Source of the DNA: Lachnospiraceae bacterium
Lineage (GTDB): Bacteria > Bacillota > Clostridia > Lachnospirales > Lachnospiraceae
Length of the DNA: 57,917 nt
Direction: 5' to 3'
Assembly (NCBI GenBank): GCA_024403355.1
Contig: JAKSRW010000019.1
Location: 1-57,917, forward strand
Part shown: positions 26,267 through 35,070 of the stretch, piece by piece
Layout: every line of letters starts with the position of its first letter
How positions within the stretch are numbered: position 1 is the stretch's first letter
Translations under genes and position numbers: made by a program
Notes under the pieces: generated by a model
The model's input: the letters and a program-made list of their open reading frames with translations, nothing else
Told to the model about the DNA's origin: nothing
Database searches by the model: none

Positions 26267-26995
26267 TCATTTCTCTGCAATTGAGACGAATACTTCTTCA
26301 AGTCCTTTTTTACCGGTCATTTCTTCAAGCTCGCTGACTGTTCCTATTGCTTCAAGTCTGCCCTTAATCATTATTCCGATTCTGTCGGCGAGAGCTTCGG
26401 CTTCCTCCATGTAGTGAGTGGTAAGAACGATAGTAATTCTTCCTTTCAGGTTATTTATTAGCTTCCAAAGCTCACGTCTGGCGAGAACGTCAAGTCCCAG
26501 GGTAGGCTCATCCAGATAGAGAATTTTGGGATCACCTATAAGAGCCATAGCTATTGAAAGCTTTCGCTGCCAGCCGCCGGATAGGGTCTTGGCCTTTTTG
26601 TTTCTGACCTCCTCCATATTGAAGAGACTTATCATTTTCTCAGCCCTATCATTAATTTCAGACTTTGCAACCGTAGAAGGAGCTGTGATTCCCGCCATAA
26701 ATCTGAGGTTTTCTTCAACTGTAAGATTTGCCGCAACTGCGGTGTCCTGAGTTGAGATTCCTATGACAGATTTTACTGACGACGAATCTGTTTGTACATC
26801 TTTACCGTCTACCAGGGCAGTTCCACGGGTAGGTGAAGAGAGGCAGGAGAGCATCCTTATGCTGGTAGTTTTTCCCGCACCGTTTACACCTAAAAGTGCA
26901 AAAAGCTCGCCTTCTTCAATTTCAAGATTGAGTGAATCCACTGCCGTAAGTTTTTTATATTCTTTGGTGAGATTAACCGTTGATATGGCTTTCAT
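26267..26995 (-). CDS. ABC transporter ATP-binding protein (ABC-2/DrrA type)
   Basis: This 242-residue ATPase has Walker A GVNGAGKTT, the Q-loop region IGISTQDTAV, signature LSGGWQRK and Walker B ILYLDEPTLGLD with the H-loop LTTHYMEEAEAL. It energises the ABC-2 permease encoded next. The ATG at 26995 follows AAAGGAG by 9 nt; extensions to 27001 or 27094 are less likely. No promoter was firmly identified in the 27.0-27.25 kb gap. Confidence 0.92.
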   Translation of the reverse strand: MKAISTVNLTKEYKKLTAVDSLNLEIEEGELFALLGVNGAGKTTSIRMLSCLSSPTRGTALVDGKDVQTDSSSVKSVIGISTQDTAVAANLTVEENLRFMAGITAPSTVAKSEINDRAEKMISLFNMEEVRNKKAKTLSGGWQRKLSIAMALIGDPKILYLDEPTLGLDVLARRELWKLINNLKGRITIVLTTHYMEEAEALADRIGIMIKGRLEAIGTVSELEEMTGKKGLEEVFVSIAEK

Positions 26996-27278
26996 TATCA
27001 TTGACTCCTTTCGTAAGGGAAAGATTATAAATCGTTTTATTTTCTGTGATTGTATAATAAGTCCTGAGCATTTTTTTGAAAATACTTTTGACATGAACGG
27101 TAGTCTTAATCATATGAACGGCACAGATTGCATCGAAAATACGATAAGCACGCCCGTAAAGCAAAGAAAAGTGGATTTTTAGAGACAGCTGTGATATTCT
27201 TTAGATAACAGCAGGTGAATGGTTGGTTTGGTGTTTTGAATGATTTTTAGAAATAAACTATAAGGCATGGTTATAAAA

Positions 27279-27923
27279 ATGAAAAAGAATATTGTTTTCA
27301 GATATATGCTCTTTTTGATAGGACTTTTCATAGCCTCTATGGGGGTGGCCTTTTCCACAAAGGCGGGACTGGGAACTTCACCGGTGTCCTCGATTCCGTA
27401 TTCGGTATCGCTTGTCAGCAGTCTGCTCACATTTGGCGGCTGGCTGAATGTACTCAGTGTGATACAAATTGCGGTTCAGGTCATAATACTGAGAAGTAAG
27501 TGTAAGCCTGTGGAAATCATTATCCAGACGGTTCTGGCATTTGTTTACGGTTATCTGACTAATTTTTCCTGCTATCTGATAGAAGGGATTAATGTGGAAT
27601 CGTATCCGGCCAGATTTGCAATGATGATATTAAGCTGTGTGATTCTGGCTTTCGGCCTATGGGTACAGCTGCAGGGTAATGTGGCCATGCTTCCGGGTGA
27701 GGCAATGAATCGTGCAATTGCACAGGTTACGAACAGAAAATACACAAACGTCAAAATTTTCTTTGATATTGCATATATCATAGCGGCAGCGGCTATCTGT
27801 TATATTTTCCTTGGCAGGCTCGAGGGCGTGAGAGAGGGAAGTATAATTGCGGCAGTGCTGGTAGGTATGATTATTAAGGGTATAATAGCAATTGTGAAGC
27901 ATTTTAAAAGAACTGAAGCTTGA
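27279..27923 (+). CDS. YczE/YitT-like integral membrane protein
   Basis: This 214-residue membrane protein has about five or six helices. The N-terminal FLIGLFIASMGVAFSTKAGLGTSPVSSIPYS is characteristic of the YczE/DUF6198 family, whose function is unknown. The ATG at 27279 was chosen because AAGG lies 13 nt upstream in an AAGGCATGGTTATAAA element; the in-frame ATG at 27267 overlaps that element. It is transcribed alone, ahead of the Trp T-box. Confidence 0.85.
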   Translation: MKKNIVFRYMLFLIGLFIASMGVAFSTKAGLGTSPVSSIPYSVSLVSSLLTFGGWLNVLSVIQIAVQVIILRSKCKPVEIIIQTVLAFVYGYLTNFSCYLIEGINVESYPARFAMMILSCVILAFGLWVQLQGNVAMLPGEAMNRAIAQVTNRKYTNVKIFFDIAYIIAAAAICYIFLGRLEGVREGSIIAAVLVGMIIKGIIAIVKHFKRTEA

Positions 27924-28011
27924 AAAAAGCTTTTTCGGACAATTGTCTTCGGACGATATGAAAGCTTCTGATGAAAAAGCTACAGGGATGGATTTGCGGC
28001 GAAAAAAACAG

Positions 28012-28040
28012 TTGACATATCGGTTCCATAGTGTTACTAT
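28012..28040 (+). promoter_or_regulatory. Promoter of trp operon
   Basis: A perfect TTGACA (28012-28017) and TACTAT (28035-28040) are separated by 17 bp, directly upstream of the T-box leader. Confidence 0.85.
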
Positions 28041-28049
28041 TAAGAAAAT

Positions 28050-28330
28050 TTAATAAGGTAAACCGTTGAAGCGGAGATAACGGCAGTTATGCCTTCACAG
28101 AGAGCCCCGGGAGCTGAGAGTGGGTAAGATACAGATTGTCAAATGGACCGCCGAGGGTGCAGTCAAATGTCATATATATGACAGAGTATTCTGCAACGTA
28201 GGGCATACGTCAGTTGCCGGAGATATGTTAGTATCTTGCTAAGCGCACGTACACGTGAATTCAAGGTGGCACCGCGGATATATTGATTATTCGTCCTTGA
28301 CAGAAAGCATCTGTCAGGGACTTTTTATTT
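28050..28330 (+). promoter_or_regulatory. T-box riboswitch, tRNA-Trp specific
   Basis: All the main T-box parts are visible. AGAGAGC and GCTGAGAGTGGG lie in stem I. A specifier codon TGG (28144-28146) is followed by ACC. The T-box sequence AAGGTGGCACCGCGG lies at 28263-28277. A terminator follows, with GTCCTTGACAG pairing to CTGTCAGGGAC before TTTTTATTTT (28293-28330). The antiterminator bulge TGGC has C facing the tRNA discriminator, as expected for tRNA-Trp with discriminator G. Uncharged tRNA-Trp would prevent termination and turn on trpEGDCFBA. Confidence 0.95.
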
Positions 28331-28385
28331 TGCAGAATAAAGCCGATGACAGTAGGAAAATGAAAGTAAGAAAGGTAGGAAAAAG

Positions 28386-29852
28386 ATGGAATTTACACCG
28401 AGTCTTGAAGAAATCAAAAAAATAGCAAAGCAGGGTGAGTACAGGGTCGCTCCTGTAAGCTGCGAAATCCTCTCAGATATTTGTACACCTATTGAGGCAT
28501 TAAAAAAGCTCAAAAACATCTCTAATCACTGCTATATGCTTGAATCAGTGGCAGAGAAGGAGAAATGGGGCCGATACACCTTTTTAGGCTACGATCCCAA
28601 GCTTGATATCAGCTGCGTGGACGGAAATATTAAGGCCGGAAATATAAGGCTTAAAACAGATAATCCTTCGGATTTCTTAAGACAGATTCTTGATGATTAC
28701 AAGAGCCCGAGATTTGATTATCTTCCTTCATTTACAGGCGGACTTGTGGGATATTTCTCATATGACTTCTTAGGCTACAGCGAGCCTACAATCCGTAATA
28801 ATGTTCAGGATACAGAGGAATTTAAGGATGTAGACCTGATGCTTTTCGATAAGGTTATTGCCTTTGATAATTTCCGTCAGAAGATTATACTGATTCAGAA
28901 TATTTCTCTTGCGGAGCCTGAAACAGACTACAATAAGGCAGTTTTAGAGCTTACACAGCTTTGCGACCTTTTGAAAAACGGTGCAAAGGTGCAGGAAACA
29001 TCAGGACATCTTTTAGGTGATGTTACCCCTCTTTTTGATAAGGAAACCTACTGCAATATGGTTGAAAAAGCCAAGCGTCATATCTTCGAGGGCGATATTT
29101 TCCAGATAGTTTTATCTAACAGACTCAGTGCTCCCTTTGAAGGAAGCCTTTTGGATACCTACAGAGTGCTCAGAACAGTCAATCCTTCGCCTTATATGTT
29201 CTATTTTTCAGGTACAGATGTCGAGGTAGCCGGTGCTTCTCCCGAAACACTTGTTAAGCTTGAAAATGGTGAGCTTCATACCTTCCCTCTTGCGGGTACC
29301 CGTCCCAGAGGAAAGACAGACGCCGAGGATAAGGCACTTGAGAAGGAGCTTCTTGCAGATGAAAAGGAGCTTGCAGAGCACAACATGCTTGTTGATCTCG
29401 GACGTAATGACCTTGGAAGAATCAGTAAGTTCGGTACGGTAGAGGTTGAAAAGCTTCATTCAATCGAGCGTTACTCACATGTTATGCATATCGGTTCAAC
29501 CGTTCGCGGCGAAATAAGACCTGAGTGTGATGCACTCGATGCAATCAGTGCGGTACTTCCCGCAGGAACACTTTCGGGAGCACCCAAGATAAGGGCCTGC
29601 CAGATTATCGGTGAACTGGAGAATAATAAGCGTGGTATTTACGGCGGCGCAATCGGATATATTGATTTCACCGGAAACATGGATACCTGTATTGCAATTC
29701 GTATCGCATATAAGAAAAACGGCAAGGTATTTGTCAGAAGCGGAGCAGGTATTGTAGCTGACTCTGTTCCTGAGAAGGAATACGAGGAGTGCATAAACAA
29801 GGCTAAAGCAGTAGTAAATTCACTCAGAATGGCAGGGGAGGCAGAATTATGA
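28386..29852 (+). CDS. trpE: Anthranilate synthase component I
   Basis: This 488-residue chorismate-using enzyme, with TrpG, makes anthranilate from chorismate and glutamine. The feedback site motif near the N-terminus reads CYMLESV (usually LLES). The catalytic C-terminal region includes FQIVLSNR, the conserved AGTRPRG and HNMLVDLGRNDLGRI region, GTLSGAPKIRA and IRSGAGIVADS-like VRSGAGIVADSVPEKE. It is the first gene of the tryptophan operon, 55 nt after the T-box terminator, and overlaps trpG by 4 bp (ATGA). Confidence 0.97.
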   Translation: MEFTPSLEEIKKIAKQGEYRVAPVSCEILSDICTPIEALKKLKNISNHCYMLESVAEKEKWGRYTFLGYDPKLDISCVDGNIKAGNIRLKTDNPSDFLRQILDDYKSPRFDYLPSFTGGLVGYFSYDFLGYSEPTIRNNVQDTEEFKDVDLMLFDKVIAFDNFRQKIILIQNISLAEPETDYNKAVLELTQLCDLLKNGAKVQETSGHLLGDVTPLFDKETYCNMVEKAKRHIFEGDIFQIVLSNRLSAPFEGSLLDTYRVLRTVNPSPYMFYFSGTDVEVAGASPETLVKLENGELHTFPLAGTRPRGKTDAEDKALEKELLADEKELAEHNMLVDLGRNDLGRISKFGTVEVEKLHSIERYSHVMHIGSTVRGEIRPECDALDAISAVLPAGTLSGAPKIRACQIIGELENNKRGIYGGAIGYIDFTGNMDTCIAIRIAYKKNGKVFVRSGAGIVADSVPEKEYEECINKAKAVVNSLRMAGEAEL

Positions 29853-30415
29853 TATTATTAATTGATAATTACGATAGCTTTTCCTATAATCTTTATCAGC
29901 TTATAGGAGAGATTAACCCCGATATTAAGGTTATCAGAAATGATGCGATGACAGTAGATGAAATCAGAGCATTAAAGCCTGACAGAATCATTCTTTCACC
30001 CGGTCCCGGACGTCCGGAGGATGCGGGAGTGATAGTTGAGGTGGCAAAAACACTGGCAAAGGAAATTCCTACACTTGGTGTTTGTCTCGGACATCAGGCA
30101 ATCTGTGCGGCTTACGGCGCAACAGTAACATACGCTAAGAAGCTTATGCACGGAAAGCAGTCATTAGTAACACTTGACAAGAATTGTAAAATGTTCAAGG
30201 ATTGTCCCGATAAGGCACTGATTGCGCGCTACCATTCACTTGCGGCAGATCCCGCGACAATGCCCGAATGCCTTGAGGTTACCGCTGTAACGGAGGATGG
30301 CGAGATTATGGCTGTAAAGCATAAGGATTATCCCATCTACGGAGTTCAGTTCCATCCTGAGTCGATTATGACACCTGACGGACGACAGATGCTGAAGAAT
30401 TTCCTTGAAGCCTGA
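29849..30415 (+). CDS. trpG: Anthranilate synthase component II (glutamine amidotransferase)
   Basis: This 188-residue class I glutamine amidotransferase supplies ammonia to TrpE. It shows IDNYDSFSYNL at the N-terminus, ILSPGPGRPEDAG, the nucleophile Cys in LGVCLGHQAI and the His-Glu pair in GVQFHPESIMT. It overlaps trpE by 4 bp, indicating translational coupling. It is a stand-alone TrpG, not fused to TrpD. A 171-nt gap separates it from trpD, with only a TATAAT-like AT-rich stretch near 30460. Confidence 0.97.
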   Translation: MILLIDNYDSFSYNLYQLIGEINPDIKVIRNDAMTVDEIRALKPDRIILSPGPGRPEDAGVIVEVAKTLAKEIPTLGVCLGHQAICAAYGATVTYAKKLMHGKQSLVTLDKNCKMFKDCPDKALIARYHSLAADPATMPECLEVTAVTEDGEIMAVKHKDYPIYGVQFHPESIMTPDGRQMLKNFLEA

Positions 30416-30586
30416 TGCTGAGCAGATTATCGGAAGGGAAAACCGGTAAAAATCATTATAATAGTGTGATAACCGGCAAATAGTTAAAATACAATATTGA
30501 AAATGATGAGTTTTTCGGACACTAATAAAAGAACATTAATAAACAGAAAATAAAGAGAAGAAAATAAACACAACAGGAGGCATAAA

Positions 30587-31603
30587 ATGATTAAAGAAGC
30601 TATTGTTAAGATTGTAAACAAAGAGGACCTCAGCTATGACGAGGCATATGCGGTAATGAACGAAATCATGAGCGGTGAGACTACTCCCACTCAGAATGCG
30701 GCCTTCCTTTCAGCGCTTTCAACAAAGAGTGCAAAGGCAGAGACAACAGATGAAATCGCAGGCTGTGCAGCAGCTATGCGTGACCATGCCACAAGAGTTG
30801 ATACAGGCATGGATGTATTTGAAATCGTAGGTACAGGCGGAGACGGTGCTCACAGCTTCAATATTTCAACCACCTCGGCTTTAGTTGCGGCAGCAGGCGG
30901 AGTTAAGGTAGCAAAGCACGGAAACAGAGCAGCTTCATCAAAGTGCGGAACAGCAGATTGTCTTGAGGCTCTCGGCGTAAATATTGACCAGACTCCCGAA
31001 AAGTGCGTAGAGCTTCTTAAGGAAGCCGGTATGTGCTTCTTCTTTGCACAGAAGTATCACAGCTCAATGAAGTATGTAGGTGCTATCAGAAAGGAGCTTG
31101 GCTTCCGTACCGTATTTAATATCTTAGGACCCCTTACCAATCCCGGTTCACCCAAGATGCAGCTTCTCGGTGTATATGACGAGTATCTTTTAGAGCCCCT
31201 TACAAAGGTTCTTATCAGCCTTGGTATCGAGCGCGGTATGGTAGTTTACGGTAAGGATAAGCTTGATGAGATTTCAATGAGTGCACCTACCGCAGTAAGT
31301 GAGTTCAGAGACGGCTGGTATAAGACCTACACTATCGCTCCCGAGGATTTTGGTTTTGAGCGCTGCACAAAGGAGGATCTTGTAGGCGGAACTCCCGCAG
31401 AAAATGCACAGATTACTCTTGATATCTTAAATGGTGCAAAGGGTCATAAGAGAAATGCGGTTCTTATGAATGCAGGTGCGGCTCTCTATATTGCAGGTAA
31501 GGCAGATTCTATGGCGGACGGTATCAAGCTTGCGGCAGAGCTTATCGATTCAGGTAAGGCACTTGCTACACTTGAGAAGCTTAAGGAAGTAAGCAACAGA
31601 TAA
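30587..31603 (+). CDS. trpD: Anthranilate phosphoribosyltransferase
   Basis: This 338-residue TrpD transfers phosphoribose from PRPP to anthranilate. The PRPP-binding [14 protein letters not shown] loop and the [21 protein letters not shown] segment are typical, and the length is normal for the family. A strong CAGGAGG ribosome binding site precedes the ATG. It lies 60 nt before the trpC-trpF fusion. Confidence 0.97.
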   Translation: MIKEAIVKIVNKEDLSYDEAYAVMNEIMSGETTPTQNAAFLSALSTKSAKAETTDEIAGCAAAMRDHATRVDTGMDVFEIVGTGGDGAHSFNISTTSALVAAAGGVKVAKHGNRAASSKCGTADCLEALGVNIDQTPEKCVELLKEAGMCFFFAQKYHSSMKYVGAIRKELGFRTVFNILGPLTNPGSPKMQLLGVYDEYLLEPLTKVLISLGIERGMVVYGKDKLDEISMSAPTAVSEFRDGWYKTYTIAPEDFGFERCTKEDLVGGTPAENAQITLDILNGAKGHKRNAVLMNAGAALYIAGKADSMADGIKLAAELIDSGKALATLEKLKEVSNR

Positions 31604-31664
31604 GCTGAAGATTTATCGTTTGTTTATTTTAAGATATAATGTGACTTTTTGAAAGGTAAAATAT

Positions 31665-33050
31665 ATGTCTAATATTTTAGATGAAATTGCTGCATATGCA
31701 AAAATTCGTGTAAAGGAATCACAGAAGCTTATTCCGACGGCAATGATGAAGAAAATGGCTTTTTCATTGCCCAAAGGTGATTTTGAATTTGAAAAGGCAT
31801 TAAAAAAGCCCGGAATTTCTTTTATTTGTGAGTGTAAGAAGGCATCTCCCTCAAAGGGGCTGATTGCACCTGATTTTCCTTATATCGAAATCGCAAAGGA
31901 GTATGAGGCTGCGGGAGCGGATTGTATTTCGGTACTCACCGAGCCGAAGTGGTTCCTCGGAAGCGAGAGATACCTGAGCGAAATTTCTGAAGCGGTAACT
32001 ATTCCTATTATCAGAAAGGATTTTACAGTTGATCCTTATATGATTTATGAGGCAAAGGTAATAGGCGCCTCAGCCATTCTTCTGATCTGTGCAATTCTCA
32101 GTGAGGAAGAGATAAAAGAGTATATCGCGATAGCGGACAGTCTCGGTCTGTCACAGATTGTGGAGGCCCATGATGAGGCGGAGATAGAGATGGCGGTTCG
32201 TGCGGGTGCCAGAATCATTGGTGTAAATAACAGAAATCTTAAGGATTTTACCGTAGATACCAATAACAGCAAAAGGCTCAGACAGCTGGTTCCGGAGGGC
32301 GTAATATTCGTTTCGGAAAGCGGTGTAAAAACCGCGGAGGATATTGAAAATATCCGCGAAATGGGTGCGGACGCGGCACTTGTAGGTGAAACGCTTATGC
32401 GTGCAAAGGATAAAAGACAGAAGCTTAATGAGCTTAAGGGTTTACCGAACATTAAAATGTGCGGTGTGTCAAGAGCGGAGGACATAGCGGTAATCAATGA
32501 ATTGAAGCCTGAATTTACCGGATTTGTATTTTATCCGAAGAGTATAAGAAATGTCAGCAGGGAGCAGGCAGCAGAGCTTAAAAAGCTTCTTAATCCTGCA
32601 ACAAAGGCTGTAGGAGTATTCGTTGATAAGGACATAGATTTTGTTGCGGGACTGGTGAACGATGGAATTATTGATATGGTTCAGCTTCACGGAAACGAAT
32701 CGGACGAGTATATCGCTGAGCTCAGGGAAAAAACTCATGAGGGACTTGAAATAATCAAGGTCTTTAAGGTTGATGGACCCGAAAAGCTTGAGGTAGCCGA
32801 AAAATCCACTGCTGATATGATAATGTTTGACCCGGGATTAGGTTATGGTAATACATTTAACTGGGAATGCTTGAAAAATTTCCCAAGAAAGTATATACTT
32901 GCAGGTGGACTGAATCCTGAAAACGTAGCCGAGGCGGTAAAAACATTAAAGCCCTACGGTGTAGATGTCAGCTCAGGCATTGAAAGTGACGGTAAAAAGG
33001 ATCCCGACAAGATGGCCGCTTTTTATAAGGCTGCCAGAGAAATCAGATAA
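31665..33050 (+). CDS. trpC: Indole-3-glycerol phosphate synthase fused to phosphoribosylanthranilate isomerase
   Basis: This 461-residue bifunctional enzyme carries out steps three and four of tryptophan synthesis. The N-terminal IGPS barrel (about 1-255) shows FICECKKASPSKGLI, IRKDFTVDPYMIYEA and VSESGV. The C-terminal PRAI (TrpF) barrel (about 258-461) shows KMCGVSRAEDI with the catalytic Cys, VQLHGNESDEYI, and FDPGLGYGNTFNW with the catalytic Asp. The fusion order is as in E. coli TrpC and is less usual in Firmicutes, where trpF is often separate. Confidence 0.96.
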   Translation: MSNILDEIAAYAKIRVKESQKLIPTAMMKKMAFSLPKGDFEFEKALKKPGISFICECKKASPSKGLIAPDFPYIEIAKEYEAAGADCISVLTEPKWFLGSERYLSEISEAVTIPIIRKDFTVDPYMIYEAKVIGASAILLICAILSEEEIKEYIAIADSLGLSQIVEAHDEAEIEMAVRAGARIIGVNNRNLKDFTVDTNNSKRLRQLVPEGVIFVSESGVKTAEDIENIREMGADAALVGETLMRAKDKRQKLNELKGLPNIKMCGVSRAEDIAVINELKPEFTGFVFYPKSIRNVSREQAAELKKLLNPATKAVGVFVDKDIDFVAGLVNDGIIDMVQLHGNESDEYIAELREKTHEGLEIIKVFKVDGPEKLEVAEKSTADMIMFDPGLGYGNTFNWECLKNFPRKYILAGGLNPENVAEAVKTLKPYGVDVSSGIESDGKKDPDKMAAFYKAAREIR

Positions 33051-33111
33051 AACGGCTGTATGAATATTCATGCAGAGCAGAAATGAATTAGTGGAAAGGC
33101 ATGGTTTTTAT

Positions 33112-34302
33112 ATGACAAATCAGAATGGACGCTTTGGTATTCATGGTGGACAGTATATTCCCGAAACACTGATGAATGCGGTTATAGAGCTTGAGGAAGC
33201 TTATAATCATTACAAGAATGATCCTGACTTTAACAGAGAGCTCAGCGAGCTTTTTAATGAGTATGCGGGACGCCCTTCAAGACTTTATTATGCAGAAAAG
33301 ATGACAAAGGACCTTGGCGGAGCAAAGATTTATCTTAAGCGTGAGGATTTAAATCACACAGGCGCACACAAGGTTAATAATGTACTTGGTCAGGCTCTTC
33401 TTGCAAAGAAGATGGGTAAGACAAGACTTATCGCCGAGACCGGTGCGGGCCAGCACGGTGTAGCTACAGCTACGGCAGCAGCTCTTTTCGGTATGGAATG
33501 TGTTGTATTTATGGGCGAAGAGGATACCAAGAGACAGGCACTCAACGTATACCGTATGAGACTTCTCGGAGCAGAGGTTATTCCCGTAAAGTCCGGAACC
33601 GCAACCCTTAAGGACGCTGTTTCGGAGGCCATGAGAGAGTGGACCTCAAGAATCGCAGATACTCATTACTGCCTTGGTTCGGTAATGGGACCTCATCCCT
33701 TCCCTACAATCGTGCGTGATTTCCAGGCAGTTATTTCAAAGGAAATTAAGGAGCAGATAATGGTAAAGGAGGGAAGACTTCCCGATGCTGTTATTGCCTG
33801 CGTAGGCGGTGGCTCAAATGCAATCGGCTCCTTCTATAATTTTATTGAGGATAAGGATGTTCAGCTTATCGGTTGTGAGGCAGCAGGACGAGGCATTGAT
33901 ACCTTCGAAACCGCAGCTACGGTTAATACGGGAAGCATTGGTATTTTCCATGGTATGAAGTCATATTTCTGTCAGGATAAATATGGTCAGATTGCACCTG
34001 TTTATTCTATTTCGGCAGGTCTTGATTATCCCGGTGTCGGTCCTGAGCATGCATATCTTTATGATATCGGACGTGCGCAGTATGTGCCTGTAACTGACGA
34101 TGAGGCAGTTGATGCTTTTGAGTATCTTGCAAAGACAGAGGGTATAATCCCCGCTATTGAGTCAGCTCATGCAGTTGCTTATGCAAAGAAGCTCGCTCCC
34201 ACAATGTCAAAGGATAAGATTATCGTAATTACTATTTCAGGACGTGGCGATAAGGACTGTGCAGCAATTGCACGTTACAGAGGGGAGGATATCAATGAGT
34301 AA
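33112..34302 (+). CDS. trpB: Tryptophan synthase beta chain
   Basis: This 396-residue PLP enzyme condenses indole with serine. The PLP lysine is in [14 protein letters not shown], the phosphate-binding loop is [10 protein letters not shown] and the E..AGQHG loop is [11 protein letters not shown]. The start at 33112 follows AAAGG by 12 nt in an AAAGGCATGGTTTTTAT element. In this case the upstream ATG opens a four-codon frame whose TGA overlaps the real start. An earlier in-frame ATG at 33070 gives an atypical N-terminal extension and was rejected. It overlaps trpA by 8 bp. Confidence 0.96.
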   Translation: MTNQNGRFGIHGGQYIPETLMNAVIELEEAYNHYKNDPDFNRELSELFNEYAGRPSRLYYAEKMTKDLGGAKIYLKREDLNHTGAHKVNNVLGQALLAKKMGKTRLIAETGAGQHGVATATAAALFGMECVVFMGEEDTKRQALNVYRMRLLGAEVIPVKSGTATLKDAVSEAMREWTSRIADTHYCLGSVMGPHPFPTIVRDFQAVISKEIKEQIMVKEGRLPDAVIACVGGGSNAIGSFYNFIEDKDVQLIGCEAAGRGIDTFETAATVNTGSIGIFHGMKSYFCQDKYGQIAPVYSISAGLDYPGVGPEHAYLYDIGRAQYVPVTDDEAVDAFEYLAKTEGIIPAIESAHAVAYAKKLAPTMSKDKIIVITISGRGDKDCAAIARYRGEDINE

Positions 34303-35065
34303 TATTGCAAAGGCTTTTGAAAACGGAAAGGCATTCATTCCTTTCATTACCTGCGGTGATCCCGACCTTGAGACCACAAAGAAATGTATTATCGAAATGG
34401 TAAAAAACGGTGCCGATCTTGTAGAACTGGGTATTCCTTTTTCGGATCCCACAGCTGAGGGTCCCGTAATTCAGGGCGCAAACATCAGAGCGCTCAGCGG
34501 CGGTGTAACTACCGACAGCATTTTTGAATTTGTTCGCGATTTAAGAGAGTCCGTTAAGATCCCGCTTGTATTCATGACATATGCAAATGTAGTTTTCTCT
34601 TATGGTGCAGAGAAGTTTATGAGTAACTGTAAGGAGCTTGGAATCGACGGAATTATTCTTCCTGACATCCCTTACGAGGAAAAGGAGGAGTTCCAGTCGG
34701 TATGCGACAGCTACGGTGTAGACCTTGTTTCAATGATTGCACCTACCTCTGAGAACAGAATTGCCATGATTGCGAAGGAGGCAAAGGGATTCATTTACGT
34801 AGTATCAAGTCTTGGTGTTACAGGTACCAGAACAAATATCAATACAGACCTTGAATCAATTGTTAAGGCGATCCGCGCAAACACAGATGTGCCCTGTGCT
34901 ATCGGTTTTGGTATCTCAAAGCCTGAACAGGCAGCAGCCATGTCAAAGATTGCAGACGGTGCAATCGTAGGTTCTGCGATTATCAAGATTCTTGAAAAAT
35001 ATGGTAAAGAAGCAGCACCTTATATCGGCGAATATACAAAGAGTATGAAGGATGCAATGAAATAA
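34295..35065 (+). CDS. trpA: Tryptophan synthase alpha chain
   Basis: This 256-residue TIM barrel cleaves indole-3-glycerol phosphate. The catalytic Glu and Asp are in [19 protein letters not shown], and the phosphate site is in the GFGISKPEQ region near 215. The ATG at 34295 follows AGGGGAGG and overlaps the trpB stop, so the two subunits are translationally coupled. A longer upstream frame adds an unrelated N-terminus and was rejected. An esterase lipoprotein gene begins 5 nt after the stop. Confidence 0.96.
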   Translation: MSNIAKAFENGKAFIPFITCGDPDLETTKKCIIEMVKNGADLVELGIPFSDPTAEGPVIQGANIRALSGGVTTDSIFEFVRDLRESVKIPLVFMTYANVVFSYGAEKFMSNCKELGIDGIILPDIPYEEKEEFQSVCDSYGVDLVSMIAPTSENRIAMIAKEAKGFIYVVSSLGVTGTRTNINTDLESIVKAIRANTDVPCAIGFGISKPEQAAAMSKIADGAIVGSAIIKILEKYGKEAAPYIGEYTKSMKDAMK

Positions 35066-35070
35066 AAATT

